A program made the translations under genes and the position numbers. Under the pieces are notes generated by a model. It had not been told where the DNA came from and did no database searches. It saw only the letters and a list, made by a program, of their open reading frames with translations. From Phocaeicola coprocola DSM 17136 (GTDB lineage Bacteria > Bacteroidota > Bacteroidia > Bacteroidales > Bacteroidaceae), in contig NZ_DS981505.1 in assembly GCF_000154845.1 (NCBI RefSeq), positions 123,034 through 187,033 of the forward strand: 64,000 nucleotides of DNA. Reading direction: 5' to 3'. Positions 1 through 6,482 of this stretch are shown here, piece by piece. Within the stretch, counting starts at the first letter, position 1. Every line of letters begins with the position of its first letter.

Positions 1-1
1 A

Positions 2-259
2 GGCACCCCGGCACGCAACAAATATGAAGATGATATTAACAATTTCCTCATAGGTGAAGCCATCAAGCAAACCAGAGAAGCAAAAAACTTGACTCAGGAG
101 GAACTTGGAGAATTAATGGGAGTGAAAAGAGCGCAAATATCCAAAATAGAAAGCGGAAAGAGCATTACTTTCTCAACAATAATCAGGGCATTTAAGGCTA
201 TGGGAGTAAATTCAGCCAATCTTGACTTAGGTACATTGGGAAAGGTAGTTCTTTGGTAA
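2..259 (+). CDS. HigA-like XRE antitoxin, 5' end missing
   Basis: The reading frame is open from the window edge and ends at TAA 257-259, giving about 85 residues of C-terminal sequence. It contains a helix-turn-helix of the XRE type: an IKQTREAKNLTQEELGE stretch, then GVKRAQISKIESGKS. XRE antitoxins of the HigA group in Bacteroidales have this layout and normally lie just downstream of a HigB toxin, which would be outside the window to the left. Such proteins bind their own promoter and neutralise the toxin. The neighbouring attachment scar fits cargo of an integrated element. HTH identity is clear; the antitoxin role is inferred. Confidence 0.7.
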   Translation, partial: GTPARNKYEDDINNFLIGEAIKQTREAKNLTQEELGELMGVKRAQISKIESGKSITFSTIIRAFKAMGVNSANLDLGTLGKVVLW

Positions 260-390
260 TTTTGAGTGAATAATCAATTTTAATATTAACAGCAGCAATT
301 TATACTATTGTAAACCATAGTGTAAACCGGAGAACAAAGAAAAAGCTTAACTATTGATAATCAGATATTATCAATCTATAATTCTCAAAG

Positions 391-433
391 TCTGGGGGGC
401 GTGTGGTCGCTGGTTCGAATCCAGTCACCCCGA
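391..433 (+). pseudogene. 3' fragment of tRNA-Pro(GGG), attachment-site scar
   Basis: The segment carries the right half of a tRNA: anticodon loop CTGGGGG with anticodon GGG, anticodon 3' stem GCGTG, T arm GCTGG-TTCGAAT-CCAGT and acceptor 3' strand CACCCCG plus discriminator A at 433. The sequence to the left does not pair with these arms, so the 5' half is absent. Tyrosine-recombinase elements often integrate in tRNA 3' ends and leave such a copy. An integrase relic starts 128 bp downstream. Confidence 0.75.
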
Positions 434-438
434 CTGGT

Positions 439-478
439 AAAAAGCATTGATAATCTGATGATTGTCGATGCTTTTTTT
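439..478 (+). terminator. Hairpin after the tRNA fragment
   Basis: A 15-bp stem (441-455 with 460-474, two G-U pairs) with loop TGAT is followed by a T run. It is probably the tRNA terminator copied along with the tRNA 3' end. Confidence 0.7.
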
Positions 479-560
479 GCTTTTATGCATATTGCTGTAA
501 GCGGCGGCTTAATCGAGCAAATTAAACCAGCAATTAAACCAAGAATTAAACCGAATTCTT

Positions 561-957
561 ATGGACGCTACAATTTCAGTGATTTGCTACAAAAGTAAAA
601 CCCTAGCAAATGGGGAGCACCCTTTAATGTTGAGAATTGCACAGAATGGGAAAAGCACCTACAAAAGTCTTAAAATATCTGTTGCAGCAAAACATTGGGA
701 CTTTGAACGAACAGAGAATAAATATCATTCTTAAAGAGGTGAAGAAGAAGTACAGGCTAAAGATTAAAAACTTTTCCTGCCATTCACTTAGAAAGACCTT
801 TGGTAGACAGGTCTACAATATGAACAGTGAGAATTCAGAGCTGGCATTAGTAAAGCTGATGGAACTGTTCAATCATAGTTCTGTTGCCATTACTAAAAGA
901 TACTTGGGATTAAGGCAGGAAGAAATCTTACAGACTTATGAATCTTTAAGCTTCTAA
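561..957 (+). pseudogene. Tyrosine recombinase (integrase) with internal deletion
   Basis: From ATG 561 a 57-codon frame reads as the N-terminal arm-binding region of a Bacteroidales phage-integrase family protein and stops at 732-734. In another frame the sequence from about 700 to the stop at 955-957 encodes the C-terminal catalytic part, with HSLRKT (His-x-x-Arg), a following NHSS histidine and the tyrosine in KRYLGL. The core-binding domain and the first catalytic arginine, some 200 residues, are missing, and the halves are out of frame. The gene cannot make an active recombinase. With the tRNA fragment it marks the end of a decayed integrated element. Confidence 0.8.
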
Positions 958-1176
958 ATAATAGTCAGGTAGATTTTTCGGAAAAAGTTCTCTTTAATGG
1001 GGACACTCTGAAAATCTACCAACATTACTGTGATTTTTTGTTCTGCTATACCCAATACAGAAATTGAAGAAAATGTAGGTCAATTACGACTAGATATAAA
1101 TATTAATATAATAGCCAGTATAATCCCACCGAACTGTATTAGATATATAGTTAAATGTGTAATAATAAAAGCTTTA

Positions 1177-1209
1177 TTTTGAATATTAAAAAACCTTTCG
1201 CTAACTTTG
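1177..1209 (+). promoter_or_regulatory. Bacteroidales promoter
   Basis: The -33 element TTTTG (1177-1181) and -7 element TAACTTTG (1202-1209) are 20 bp apart, matching the TTTG / TAnnTTTG consensus. Transcription would start near 1215 and run toward the hairpin and the lipoprotein genes. Confidence 0.65.
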
Positions 1210-1330
1210 CAGCAATTTCAGTGACCTATCGAGTTAGGACGCTGGAAGGACATAATTAACGAGAGGTGTTATTGATATTATCTTCTACATTCAAACTTCG
1301 CAACTTTGATATTGGAATGAAGATGATGGC

Positions 1331-1404
1331 AATAGCACCCACACTTGATATATACCTACCTTATATTTGTAAGGTTTCTATATACCGTTTGGTGTGGGGC
1401 TATT
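1331..1404 (+). other. Long imperfect hairpin in leader of lipoprotein genes
   Basis: Outer arms AATAGCACCCACAC and GTGTGGGGCTATT pair with one bulge. Inside, TATATA pairs with TATATA and ACCTTA with TAAGGT around a TATTTG loop. The whole folds as one long hairpin about 115 nt past the predicted transcription start. It could be a structured leader, an attenuator or a small RNA. There is no strong T run after it. Confidence 0.4.
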
Positions 1405-1526
1405 GTTTTATCCATTCCAAAGGTAATGCGAAGACCTGAATGTAGGGTAAAATTAATAGTTTTCCCACACCTTATTTTATTAATAGCTTTCTTTGGGGAA
1501 TTGAGAAAGGTTTATACTATTTTATT

Positions 1527-1853
1527 ATGAAGAAACTTGTTCTATGGAGTGTCCTGTTATTACTTTGTGGCTGTGAATCAAAATCTACTCAAGTAAAGAA
1601 TAAAGCAACTGATTTATTAGAGGATTATACTAATGCATTAGACAATGCAAAATCAAAAGAAGAAGTAAAAATCTTAAAGGAGGAGTTTGAAAGAAAAGGT
1701 GAAATGCTGGAGGATGAAGTTAATAAATTGCAAGAAAGCGGTGATTATTCTCTAAAGAATATGCAAGATATAATGCAGGATGAAAAGTTAAAAGGACTTG
1801 TAGAGCAAGCAAAGGAAGCTGAACGAAATGCTTATAATCGATGTAAAGAATAG
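1527..1853 (+). CDS. Small coiled-coil lipoprotein
   Basis: A 108-residue protein with a short signal peptide and lipobox LLCGC, so the mature protein should begin at a lipidated Cys near residue 16. The rest is very charged and rich in Lys and Glu with heptad-like spacing, which suggests one or two long helices. No family is recognised. It precedes a second lipoprotein gene in the same direction by 54 bp, so the two may be co-transcribed from the promoter at 1177. Function unknown; the surrounding DNA looks acquired. Confidence 0.6.
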   Translation: MKKLVLWSVLLLLCGCESKSTQVKNKATDLLEDYTNALDNAKSKEEVKILKEEFERKGEMLEDEVNKLQESGDYSLKNMQDIMQDEKLKGLVEQAKEAERNAYNRCKE

Positions 1854-1907
1854 CTAAAGACAAAAAGAAAAATTATTTACCAGATTAAACGAATAAAAAA
1901 AATAGCA

Positions 1908-2687
1908 ATGAAAACATTTAGATTAATTGGAATAGCTTTATTCGCTATAGTAATGTGTGTGAATTTTGCTTCTTGTAGCAAAGATACTGATATACTCACT
2001 GATAATGAAATTATCGCTAAGTCCAAAAAACTTATAGGGATGAAAGAAACGGAAGGTGATAATACATATATTTGGGAGTTTTCGTATGATTCAGAAGGAA
2101 AACTTTCGTCTATTATATATTCATTTGATTTATATGGTGGTAGTAATAGACAGCAGCAAGTAACTCATTATACTTGGCGTAGCTTCACTATTATTGCTGA
2201 AAGTGATTATCAAACTCGAACCTACACGCTTGATGAGAATAACCTAGTAAAAACAATTCGTAGCGATAAAGAAACAGATTGGAGCAATGCACAATTCTCA
2301 TACAATTCATCTAATCAATTGTTAGTGGCAGATAATGGTACTTATTCCAATAAATATACTTGGGAGAATGATGAAATATCAAAAATTAATTCAAATGATT
2401 CTTATTCAAATATCATATATAGTGGAAAAACCTGTAAAGGATATTTCCCTTTATACAATTATTATGATGATATTTTTTATGCTCATCCCGAATTAATAGG
2501 TTTACGTAATTTACAATTACCAGAACGAGAGTTCTATAAATACAAAGACAGCCAAATAGAATTTGAATATAGTTATATATTTGATGAAGATGGATATGTG
2601 GAAAGTTGTACAATGGTAAGGACTGAAAAGAATCTATCGAATAATTCTAATACAAGTACAACCATTTTTACTTTCAAATGGGAATAG
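1908..2687 (+). CDS. DUF4595-like lipoprotein
   Basis: A 259-residue protein with a signal peptide ending in lipobox FASC (Cys about residue 23). The mature part repeats short beta units of the kind YSFDSEGKLSSI, FSYNSSNQL and YIFDEDGYVES, separated by about 30-45 residues. This resembles the DUF4595 lipoproteins common in Bacteroidales, which look distantly like YD/RHS strands. It is probably anchored in the outer membrane or faces the periplasm. The function of the family is not known. A terminator follows 23 bp after the stop. Confidence 0.65.
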   Translation: MKTFRLIGIALFAIVMCVNFASCSKDTDILTDNEIIAKSKKLIGMKETEGDNTYIWEFSYDSEGKLSSIIYSFDLYGGSNRQQQVTHYTWRSFTIIAESDYQTRTYTLDENNLVKTIRSDKETDWSNAQFSYNSSNQLLVADNGTYSNKYTWENDEISKINSNDSYSNIIYSGKTCKGYFPLYNYYDDIFYAHPELIGLRNLQLPEREFYKYKDSQIEFEYSYIFDEDGYVESCTMVRTEKNLSNNSNTSTTIFTFKWE

Positions 2688-2709
2688 TCTTGTGAACCAT
2701 AACTAACAC

Positions 2710-2749
2710 AAAAGCCAACCTACCCAATCATACGGATAAGTTGGCTTTT
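2710..2749 (+). terminator. Terminator after the DUF4595-like gene
   Basis: AAAAGCCAAC (2710-2719) pairs with GTTGGCTTTT (2740-2749) and is followed by T and a C-rich flank. It closes the two-lipoprotein unit. Confidence 0.65.
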
Positions 2750-2889
2750 TCAGTTCTAGAAAGTGTCGCTTAGTAAAACAAATTAGAACTATTTGACACT
2801 ATGATTAACTCTTCGCGTAAACCACAACGTCAACCGTATTTGATAACTCCACATAAAACCTGAGTAATTCGCTGGCTAAATATAAATTG

Positions 2890-2914
2890 GGGTCAGTAGA
2901 AATTTAGTGGGGAT
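2890..2914 (+). repeat. Terminal inverted repeat, left
   Basis: 25 bp beginning GGGTCAGTAGAAATTTAG; exact inverse copy at 4286-4310. It lies at the 3' end side of the transposase gene. Confidence 0.9.
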
Positions 2915-4247
2915 ACGCATATAGCTTCGCAATGCGGAATAAAAAGAACTTCTTATCAGCTACTCCTCTTAGATTTGCTCTGAACAGTTTAATTTTTGCA
3001 TTGAACGATTCTGCCATCGCATTTGAAGAACGATGGTTGTAGAAATTCAGTATTTCATCATAGTGCTCATAGAAAGTAGCAGCAATGACATTAAAAGAAT
3101 GCATCCCTGCTTCTTCTACTTTATTATACCATCGTGCCATAGCCAAACGTGCAGCGTCCTTTATGGTATTCTTAGAGAAAATCATCCGCAGGGAATGGCA
3201 CAAACCGTATGCCTTTTTGATGTCAGGGTATTCCTCAAATAGGATTGCTGCCCTTTGCTTCTGTTTTTCTGTCCATTTATCAGCTGACTTGAAAAGCAGA
3301 TACCGGGAGCGTATAAGTAATTCCCTACGGGTATCGCCATTGGAATATCGGTATGGGACATAATCTTCGTTCTTCCGCTTAGCTTCTTCCATTTCCTCAT
3401 TGGCCTGCTGTATGGCATCCCAACGGTGTTTGATGCGTAATTCCTGCACAGCATCACAAGCTAATCTCTGAATGTGAAAACGGTCTATCACACGGCTGGC
3501 TTCAGGAAATGCAGTCCGTACAATCTTGCGCATGGAGTCTGAAAGGTCAAGTGTCACTTCTTTAACGGCATAACGGCTTTCCTCGTCAATTCGTTGCAGC
3601 ACAGCTATTACATCCTCTGATTTAGTTCCTGCCACGACAGCTACCAGGGAGCACTCTCTCGTACAGGCATCACGGTTGGTTACAAAGGTGTAAAGTTCAC
3701 CGTTGGAGAGTGAGGTCTCGTCAATCGCCAGATACGGTCCCATATTTTCCGGAAACAGCATCCATTCACCGGCATGGGATAACTGTTCCCAATTACGATA
3801 TCCGCTGAGAACCTCCTTGTACTGTTTTTCAAATGTATGACCATCTATATGATAGAATTCCTCAAGCGTACGGCAGGTCACTGGGGATGTCTCCATACGT
3901 TTCTTTAAAAAAGCCCCAAATTCTTTGGAGTATCTGGTTCCCTTGGCTACAACATCGAGGTCGATGGGAATACTGAAACTTTTACCTGTGCGCAAGTCCG
4001 TCCAACGACGACGTCTGATCTTGAGGATTACCTTATGGTCCCGTATGGGAAAGTCTGTCACATTAACAGCTTCCATAAAACCTTTGGATTCAAAATGTTC
4101 GTCATTGCTTAACTTGGAATTCATCTTTTCATCCAGACTAATATGAATCTCTTGAGAGGTTTGTTCAACTCCAGAGATAAGAAAGTAATCTAATATCTGA
4201 GCCGGCAACACGAGGCTGGCTAGCATATTCAAATAATCGTTTTTCAT
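2904..4247 (-). CDS. ISL3-family (ISAon1-like) transposase
   Basis: A 447-residue protein with an N-terminal region of about 120 residues like the separate N-terminal protein of ISAon1-type Bacteroidales elements, followed by a DDE_Tnp_ISL3-type catalytic domain. Visible motifs are AIDETSLSNGE around residue 175 (first Asp), VTLDLSDSM and VIDRFHIQRL (second Asp and the typical ISL3 DRFH), and SNAMAESFNAKIK near the C-terminus (Glu). In many relatives the N-terminal and catalytic parts are separate genes; here they are one open frame. The stop lies inside the left inverted repeat. Likely active. Confidence 0.88.
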   Translation of the reverse strand: MKNDYLNMLASLVLPAQILDYFLISGVEQTSQEIHISLDEKMNSKLSNDEHFESKGFMEAVNVTDFPIRDHKVILKIRRRRWTDLRTGKSFSIPIDLDVVAKGTRYSKEFGAFLKKRMETSPVTCRTLEEFYHIDGHTFEKQYKEVLSGYRNWEQLSHAGEWMLFPENMGPYLAIDETSLSNGELYTFVTNRDACTRECSLVAVVAGTKSEDVIAVLQRIDEESRYAVKEVTLDLSDSMRKIVRTAFPEASRVIDRFHIQRLACDAVQELRIKHRWDAIQQANEEMEEAKRKNEDYVPYRYSNGDTRRELLIRSRYLLFKSADKWTEKQKQRAAILFEEYPDIKKAYGLCHSLRMIFSKNTIKDAARLAMARWYNKVEEAGMHSFNVIAATFYEHYDEILNFYNHRSSNAMAESFNAKIKLFRANLRGVADKKFFLFRIAKLYAYPH

Positions 4248-4285
4248 AATGCGAAGTAAGCAATACTTTACGAGTATAAAAAATA

Positions 4286-4310
4286 ATCCCCACTAAATTT
4301 CTACTGACCC
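4286..4310 (-). repeat. Terminal inverted repeat, right
   Basis: 25 bp, exact inverse of 2890-2914, upstream of the transposase start; the 8-bp target copy ATAAATTG follows at 4311. Confidence 0.9.
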
Positions 4311-4378
4311 ATAAATTGCTGATCTGAATAGAAAGAATTTAATTCAATCTTGCAGAATCAATTCCCCAATGCACAAAA

Positions 4379-4429
4379 AAAAATGGATTTAATAAATTCT
4401 GCTTAGAGAAATCTATTAAATCCATTTTT
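4379..4429 (-). terminator. Terminator of tRNA-Leu
   Basis: A perfect 16-bp stem, AAAAATGGATTTAATA (4379-4394) with its inverse (4414-4429), lies directly after the tRNA 3' end on the minus strand. On that strand it ends in a T tract. Confidence 0.8.
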
Positions 4430-4431
4430 CG

Positions 4432-4513
4432 TGCGCCTGATAGGACTCGAACCTACACGCCTCACGGCACCAGATCCTAAGTCTGGCGCGGCTACCAATT
4501 ACGCCACAGGCGC
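4432..4513 (-). tRNA. tRNA-Leu(TAG)
   Basis: Acceptor GCGCCTG pairs with CAGGCGC, followed by discriminator A. The anticodon stem CCAGA/TCTGG encloses loop CTTAGGA with anticodon TAG (reads CUA, Leu). A long variable arm (TGCCGTGAGGCG), typical of tRNA-Leu, and T arm TAGG-TTCGAGT-CCTA are present. CCA is not encoded. It has a strong promoter and its own terminator. Confidence 0.95.
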
Positions 4514-4560
4514 GAAGTAAAATATAACTTAAATCAGTATATATTTCCTTTTTGCGGTTG

Positions 4561-4592
4561 CAAAGATAGACTATATTTTTGAATTTGCAAAA
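4561..4592 (-). promoter_or_regulatory. Promoter of tRNA-Leu
   Basis: On the minus strand TTTTG (plus 4588-4592) and TATCTTTG (plus 4561-4568) are separated by 19 bp, an ideal Bacteroidales promoter about 48 bp upstream of the tRNA. Confidence 0.8.
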
Positions 4593-4600
4593 TATTAGAG

Positions 4601-5617
4601 CTAATTCTTTAATATTTTACATGCTGTTTCTATAATAGTATCTTTTCCTTGCTGCACATCTTCGCTTGTCATGTCTACTTTCACGTCCGGATCGATGCCA
4701 AACTCCAGCTGATTCATTTCCGGATCGAACATCGGACTGGCAGAAAAGCGGATAGACCAGCCGTTAGGTATTTCAGAGCTGAACGGCAACCCTGAGCCTC
4801 CTCCGGTCTTATCGCCTACGATTGTAACATTCGGAAACTGGTTCATGCTGTTGACAAAATCGTTTGTCGCACTATAAGAGCGCCGGTTGGTGAGCACTAC
4901 TACCTTTTTCTGCCAGCGTATACCGTCGGACGGTTCTATGTAAACAGGCTTTGGTTCGGAAAGGTCACTGTGTCCGGGACCTGTCTTGTGACACATGTAT
5001 CCCACAAGCATTTTCTCGTTTGTAAACCGTGCAGCCAACTTCTGTGCTGTCGTCAGGTTACCTCCTCCGTTATTCCTCACATCAATAATCAGCCCGTCGC
5101 AAATAGCAAGCTTGTTCAGCGTCTGATCCAGATTACCATCGCCTATCCCGTTGGAGAAACTGGAGCAATAAATATACCCGATGTTGTTCTCCAGAATGCT
5201 GTAAGTCAGTCCGGAAGAATTCGTATAGTCTTTCCCCAGATAAATACTCTGAATACTGTCGCTGAAATTGCGCGGATAACTGTCGAACCATTCCCGATAC
5301 TGTGACGTAGCAAGTGAACTGGAAAGATTCACATGACCGTCGCGTAACTCGTTTACCATATCCGACAAGACCTCGAACAGGTTTTCCCAAGTCATATCCG
5401 ACGTGATACGACGGGCATACCGTTCGTGCACTTCATTCCAGTCGAGTCCATACTCCTGGTTCTTATAATCGAGAAAGCAATACTGTTCATCTATAATCTT
5501 CCACAGTGCCTCAAAGTTATCTTCAGGCGTATTGCCGGAAATATCTTCCCGTATACAGGAATTAAAAATCAGAAGTCCGGACAAAGCAATATATACAATA
5601 CACGCAAATCGTTTCAT
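4601..5617 (-). CDS. S41 family peptidase, lipoprotein
   Basis: 338 residues with signal peptide and lipobox FNSC (Cys21). The N-terminal part (about 30-115) is helical, with an RDGHVNLS motif typical of S41 peptidases. The catalytic core follows: an IIDVRNNGGGN motif near 178-187, the nucleophile in RRSYSATNDF (Ser about 249) and GDKTGGGSG near 268-276. The tail FGIDPDV is also family-typical. Substrate unknown; these lipoproteins are thought to process envelope proteins or peptides. Its start lies 3 bp after the stop of the DUF3316 gene, so the two are almost certainly co-transcribed. Confidence 0.85.
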   Translation of the reverse strand: MKRFACIVYIALSGLLIFNSCIREDISGNTPEDNFEALWKIIDEQYCFLDYKNQEYGLDWNEVHERYARRITSDMTWENLFEVLSDMVNELRDGHVNLSSSLATSQYREWFDSYPRNFSDSIQSIYLGKDYTNSSGLTYSILENNIGYIYCSSFSNGIGDGNLDQTLNKLAICDGLIIDVRNNGGGNLTTAQKLAARFTNEKMLVGYMCHKTGPGHSDLSEPKPVYIEPSDGIRWQKKVVVLTNRRSYSATNDFVNSMNQFPNVTIVGDKTGGGSGLPFSSEIPNGWSIRFSASPMFDPEMNQLEFGIDPDVKVDMTSEDVQQGKDTIIETACKILKN

Positions 5618-5620
5618 AAG

Positions 5621-6472
5621 CTAAAAGGGAGTTACTTTAAGTGGCATGCTGATACGTTTCTTCCCGCGAAGCAAATACAGGTTGCGCACGAAGCCTATCA
5701 TAAAATCGTGTGAATAGGTATGGCTTTTCAGGTTGTTGACCTTTGCCTGCTGAATGTCGCACACATATCCTACACGCATCACGACATTGCGTATCGGAAA
5801 GTCCAGCGTAACCATCTGTCGCAGCGAAGGATTATTGTGCAGCGAAGTAAACAGTACATTCCGTCCTCCATTGCCTAACGAAAAGATTTCATAATACGAC
5901 TCACCGTATTCGGGCGAGAACATAACGCCCAGCAGCGGAAGATTTGCCTGATAACGCACCGTCAGCGGATAGCGTGCGATGTGAAATTTGTAGATAACCA
6001 TACCCGATGCTCCCAACCCTCCGTATGCCTTAGCCTGAGCCGGATTGTTGGAATTACGCCGGTTATAAACCACACCGCCGTTCAGGTCGAGCATCGGTCC
6101 TACAAGAATCTTCAGCTTATCATCGTTCATGCGGAACTGATAATGCAGGGCATAGCTCCAGTTTACCAGTCCGGCATACATCTCAGCAGTCTGAGAAATA
6201 TTCTTGTTATACGAGGCATTGATCTGAAACAGACTTTGCCCGGATACGTTTCCTCCCAGCATACGTGTCATACGCATGCTTTCGTGCATAAACCTGACTT
6301 CCGTTCCGCTATATTCCAGCGGAGAAAGATATGTTTCGAATACGTTGCTGTGTCCCACTCCTGCCATTGTAGAGCGCATTACGTAGCGCGTGGCCCGCAA
6401 GCTGTCTTCCTGCGCATACAAAGAAAAAACGGCCCCGAGTGCGATGAACAGCGTAATAAGCTTTCGTTTCAT
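5621..6472 (-). CDS. DUF3316 outer-membrane protein
   Basis: 283 residues with a cleavable signal peptide (MKRKLITLFIALGAVFSLYAQ, cut before or at AQE). The mature protein consists of alternating amphipathic strands with aromatic ends, such as YALHYQFRMNDDKLKILVG and RYPLTVRYQANLPLLGV, which suggests a beta-barrel. The whole length matches DUF3316 proteins of Bacteroidales, whose function is not established. It starts 10 bp after parC and is followed at once by the S41 lipoprotein gene, so parC, DUF3316 and S41 form one transcription unit. Confidence 0.75.
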   Translation of the reverse strand: MKRKLITLFIALGAVFSLYAQEDSLRATRYVMRSTMAGVGHSNVFETYLSPLEYSGTEVRFMHESMRMTRMLGGNVSGQSLFQINASYNKNISQTAEMYAGLVNWSYALHYQFRMNDDKLKILVGPMLDLNGGVVYNRRNSNNPAQAKAYGGLGASGMVIYKFHIARYPLTVRYQANLPLLGVMFSPEYGESYYEIFSLGNGGRNVLFTSLHNNPSLRQMVTLDFPIRNVVMRVGYVCDIQQAKVNNLKSHTYSHDFMIGFVRNLYLLRGKKRISMPLKVTPF

Positions 6473-6482
6473 TGTTCCGGTT

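Larger units (their letters stand above)
960..1526. other. Gene-free stretch with promoter and long hairpin
   Basis: No supportable protein gene. The stretch holds a good Bacteroidales promoter (1177-1209) and a long imperfect inverted repeat (1331-1404), both before the lipoprotein gene at 1527. A 61-codon frame at 1345-1530 runs through the hairpin and is not considered real. Confidence 0.5.
2882..4318 (-). mobile_element. Intact ISL3-type insertion sequence with 8-bp target duplication
   Basis: The element spans 2890-4310 (1,421 bp) between perfect 25-bp inverted repeats starting GGGTCAGTAG. Both sides are flanked by the same 8 bases ATAAATTG (2882-2889 and 4311-4318). An 8-bp duplication is the usual size for ISL3 elements. 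It carries a single full-length transposase gene. Perfect ends, perfect duplication and an open frame indicate a recent insertion. It sits between a lipoprotein gene and tRNA-Leu and interrupts no recognisable gene. Confidence 0.92.

Noticed and set aside
401..598. 65-codon frame over the tRNA fragment
   Set aside because: Starts inside the tRNA remnant and runs through its terminator hairpin; no coding signs.
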